A stretch of 64,000 nucleotides of DNA from Pseudarthrobacter sulfonivorans (GTDB lineage: Bacteria; Actinomycetota; Actinomycetes; Actinomycetales; Micrococcaceae), in NCBI RefSeq assembly GCF_014712225.1, contig NZ_JACXBW010000005.1, positions 1 to 64,000 of the forward strand, in the 5' to 3' direction. The notes beneath the pieces are model-generated. The model was not told where the DNA came from. It ran no database searches and worked only from the letters and a program-made list of their open reading frames with translations. Of this stretch, positions 62,801 to 64,000 are shown piece after piece (positions within the stretch are counted from its first letter, which is position 1; the number at the start of each line of letters is the position of its first letter). The translations under genes were made by a program, and so were the position numbers.

Positions 62801-63171
62801 CCGCTACGGGCCACCAGGTGGGCGCCGATGCGGGCGCTGGATTCTTCCAGGCCCAAGCGTCCTTCGGCGACCCCGACGACCAGGTCGAAGGCGGCATCCG
62901 TGCCGAAGTCGTGCCGCTAGCCGTTCAGCCACAGGAACAACACCATGAGGGTCCAGGATGTGCGCTTATTGCCGTCGACCAGCGGGTGATTCCGGGCCGC
63001 CGATTCGAGCAGGACGGCGGCTTTGAGTTCCAGGGTCTCGAAGGCGTCCGAGCCCATGACTGTGGTTGCCAGTCGGCCAACGGCCGAGGCCAGGAGCCCC
63101 TCGTCGCGGAAGAAGAACCCATAGCGGCCCAGGAAGTGCTTGGTGTCCGCCAAGGTCAGGTGGCTGGTCAT
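62797..63171 (-). pseudogene. doc: Doc/Fic-family toxin with internal amber codon
   Basis: The Fic core motif HPLVDGNKRTSW is intact and the joined length is 124 residues, as in phage P1 Doc (126). The frame is stopped by TAG at 62917-62919 after LFLWLNG and then continues unbroken (RHDFGTDAAFDLVVGVAEGR) to 62797. The truncated product (84 residues) ends just after the motif. Fic toxins modify target proteins by transferring phosphate or AMP. Start 63171 overlaps the antitoxin stop (ATGA). Confidence 0.8.
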
Positions 63172-63290
63172 GCGTCCTCCAGGCGCTTCAACAGTTCGGC
63201 GTCGTTTGTGAGCACGAACTGGAAGCCGACCTCGAGGTCATGACGGCGGCTGTCTTCCTCTGCCGTGCCATCCGGCTTGCTGTCAGCCAT
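63168..63290 (-). CDS. Phd-position short antitoxin
   Basis: A 40-residue frame, MADSKPDGTAEEDSRRHDLE ... LTNDAELLKRLEDA, immediately upstream of Doc with a 4-base ATGA overlap. Very acidic. It is much shorter than P1 Phd (73 residues), lacks a visible DNA-binding part, and may be only the toxin-binding helix. Role inferred from position. Confidence 0.6.
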   Translation of the reverse strand: MADSKPDGTAEEDSRRHDLEVGFQFVLTNDAELLKRLEDA

Positions 63291-63359
63291 GACTTACTGG
63301 TCGGCCTTCTTGCGAAGCCGGCGGGCGATGCACCATTCCGTGCCGAAGGCCCACAGAAC

Positions 63360-63911
63360 CTAGACGACTCGGATCGGGTCGAACAGCTTGGCGCGGTGGA
63401 TCTTTGCAGGGTCATCTTTGGCCGTGAAGTGCAGAATCAACCAGGTCACCGTCAAGCCCGCAGCACCGATCAGCAGGACCGAGCCGATGATCTGGAAGGC
63501 GATCTGGATGATCGGTCCAAGCATGGCGAAGATTGTCGGGATGATGACGAAGATGACGAAACCCGCCACCAGCGCTATCACGAGCAGTGGGTTCAACGGC
63601 GTGTGCTGCGCGGGCTCCGGCTGCGGAGCCACGGGCTTGGGCGGCTGATAGGGCCGGGGCATATCCTGGACCATGGCCGGAGACATGAACATCGGGAGCC
63701 TGCCTGCGCTTGCCGCGGACCGTTGCTCGGCTTGGAAGGCAAGCGTCTTGTGCTCCCAGTTCTTCTTCTCGTATTCAGCTTCCTGCGCCCGCCGGTAGTT
63801 GATGTCGTCACGGATGCGGGCGTTCTGGTGCTGACGCTCAGCATTTTCACCACGCATCCGCTGCGTGCGTTGACCGACGGATTCACTGTCGCCAAACCAT
63901 CCAAAGCCCAT
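63360..63911 (-). CDS. Membrane protein with charged N-terminus
   Basis: A 183-residue protein starting MGFGWFGDSESVGQRTQRM at 63911 behind GGGAGAAGC. Residues 1-85 are charged and Gln-rich (RRAQEAEYEKKNWEHKTL), a Pro-rich linker follows, then two helices: PLLVIALVAGFVIFVIIPTIF and IAFQIIGSVLLIGAAGLTV. A short cytoplasmic tail ends the protein. Family unknown. Confidence 0.75.
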   Translation of the reverse strand: MGFGWFGDSESVGQRTQRMRGENAERQHQNARIRDDINYRRAQEAEYEKKNWEHKTLAFQAEQRSAASAGRLPMFMSPAMVQDMPRPYQPPKPVAPQPEPAQHTPLNPLLVIALVAGFVIFVIIPTIFAMLGPIIQIAFQIIGSVLLIGAAGLTVTWLILHFTAKDDPAKIHRAKLFDPIRVV

Positions 63912-64000
63912 GTGCTTCTCCCTGTCCCCCAACCAGGCATCCGCCTGGTCTGTCGATGTTCGGGGGCAAGGTGCAGCTGAAGAGTTCCCCCACGTGAGCT

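Noticed and set aside
1..64000. rRNA genes, riboswitches, replication origin
   Set aside because: No conserved rRNA strings, no riboswitch cores and no DnaA-box cluster or parABS were recognised.

Overview
The base composition (about 65% G+C in the left half), Shine-Dalgarno-led GTG and TTG starts, BTAD/SARP regulation and family profiles point to a Gram-positive actinobacterium, most likely Micrococcaceae (Arthrobacter/Pseudarthrobacter type). No rRNA, complete tRNA or CRISPR array was found. The window splits into a well-kept catabolic half (1-28.3 kb) and a mosaic, partly decayed accessory half (28.3-64 kb).

Catabolic half. The genes form about seven transcription units for uptake and CoA-dependent breakdown of an organic acid whose identity the sequence does not give. 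They include two MFS carriers, a branched-chain-type ABC importer (LivH, a LivM-LivG fusion, LivF, LivK), two acyl-CoA synthetases, an acyl-CoA dehydrogenase, both subunits of a biotin acyl-CoA carboxylase, two MaoC hydratases, a CitE-type lyase, a thioesterase, an FAH-family hydrolase, an Old Yellow Enzyme, an SDR, a metallo-beta-lactamase-fold hydrolase, two EthD proteins, a SnoaL-like protein and a cupin. The core (carboxylase, MaoC hydratase, CitE lyase, ligase, dehydrogenase) resembles the actinobacterial leucine/isovalerate dissimilation cluster. A TetR repressor sits in the middle. Eight copies of a 16-bp palindrome, ACRARCG-NN-CGTTYGT, lie upstream of nearly every unit, so the half reads as one TetR regulon. 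A PanD-like gene lies inside it; an adk paralogue next to it is broken.

Accessory half. From 29 to 52 kb there is an island of large, unusual genes: a cytosolic-looking subtilase with seven FG-GAP repeats, a beta-gamma-crystallin protein, a Cys/Trp-tailed small protein, an IPT/TIG membrane protein, a BTAD/SARP activator, a LuxR-type response regulator with a DesK-type histidine kinase, two further membrane proteins, a pentapeptide-repeat membrane protein, and a 1324-residue copper-radical-oxidase-like protein with a long chain of ASH/HYDIN-type domains. Six copies of an 11-bp-period direct repeat, GTAACG-N5-RTAACG, sit in promoter position upstream of six of these genes in the correct orientation. 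That is the architecture of SARP binding sites, and a SARP is encoded among them, so this looks like a second, local regulon and possibly an undescribed system.

Between these genes and on to 64 kb lie remnants: bioA, IS110, IS630 and IS3 transposases, a tyrosine integrase, a DUF1016 nuclease, a 5'-nucleotidase, a LysM/lytic transglycosylase, a Panacea-domain gene, a Doc toxin with an amber codon, and the 3' end of a tRNA that is probably an attachment-site scar. An ISNCY-like transposase is cut by an IS110 element at 59.5 kb.
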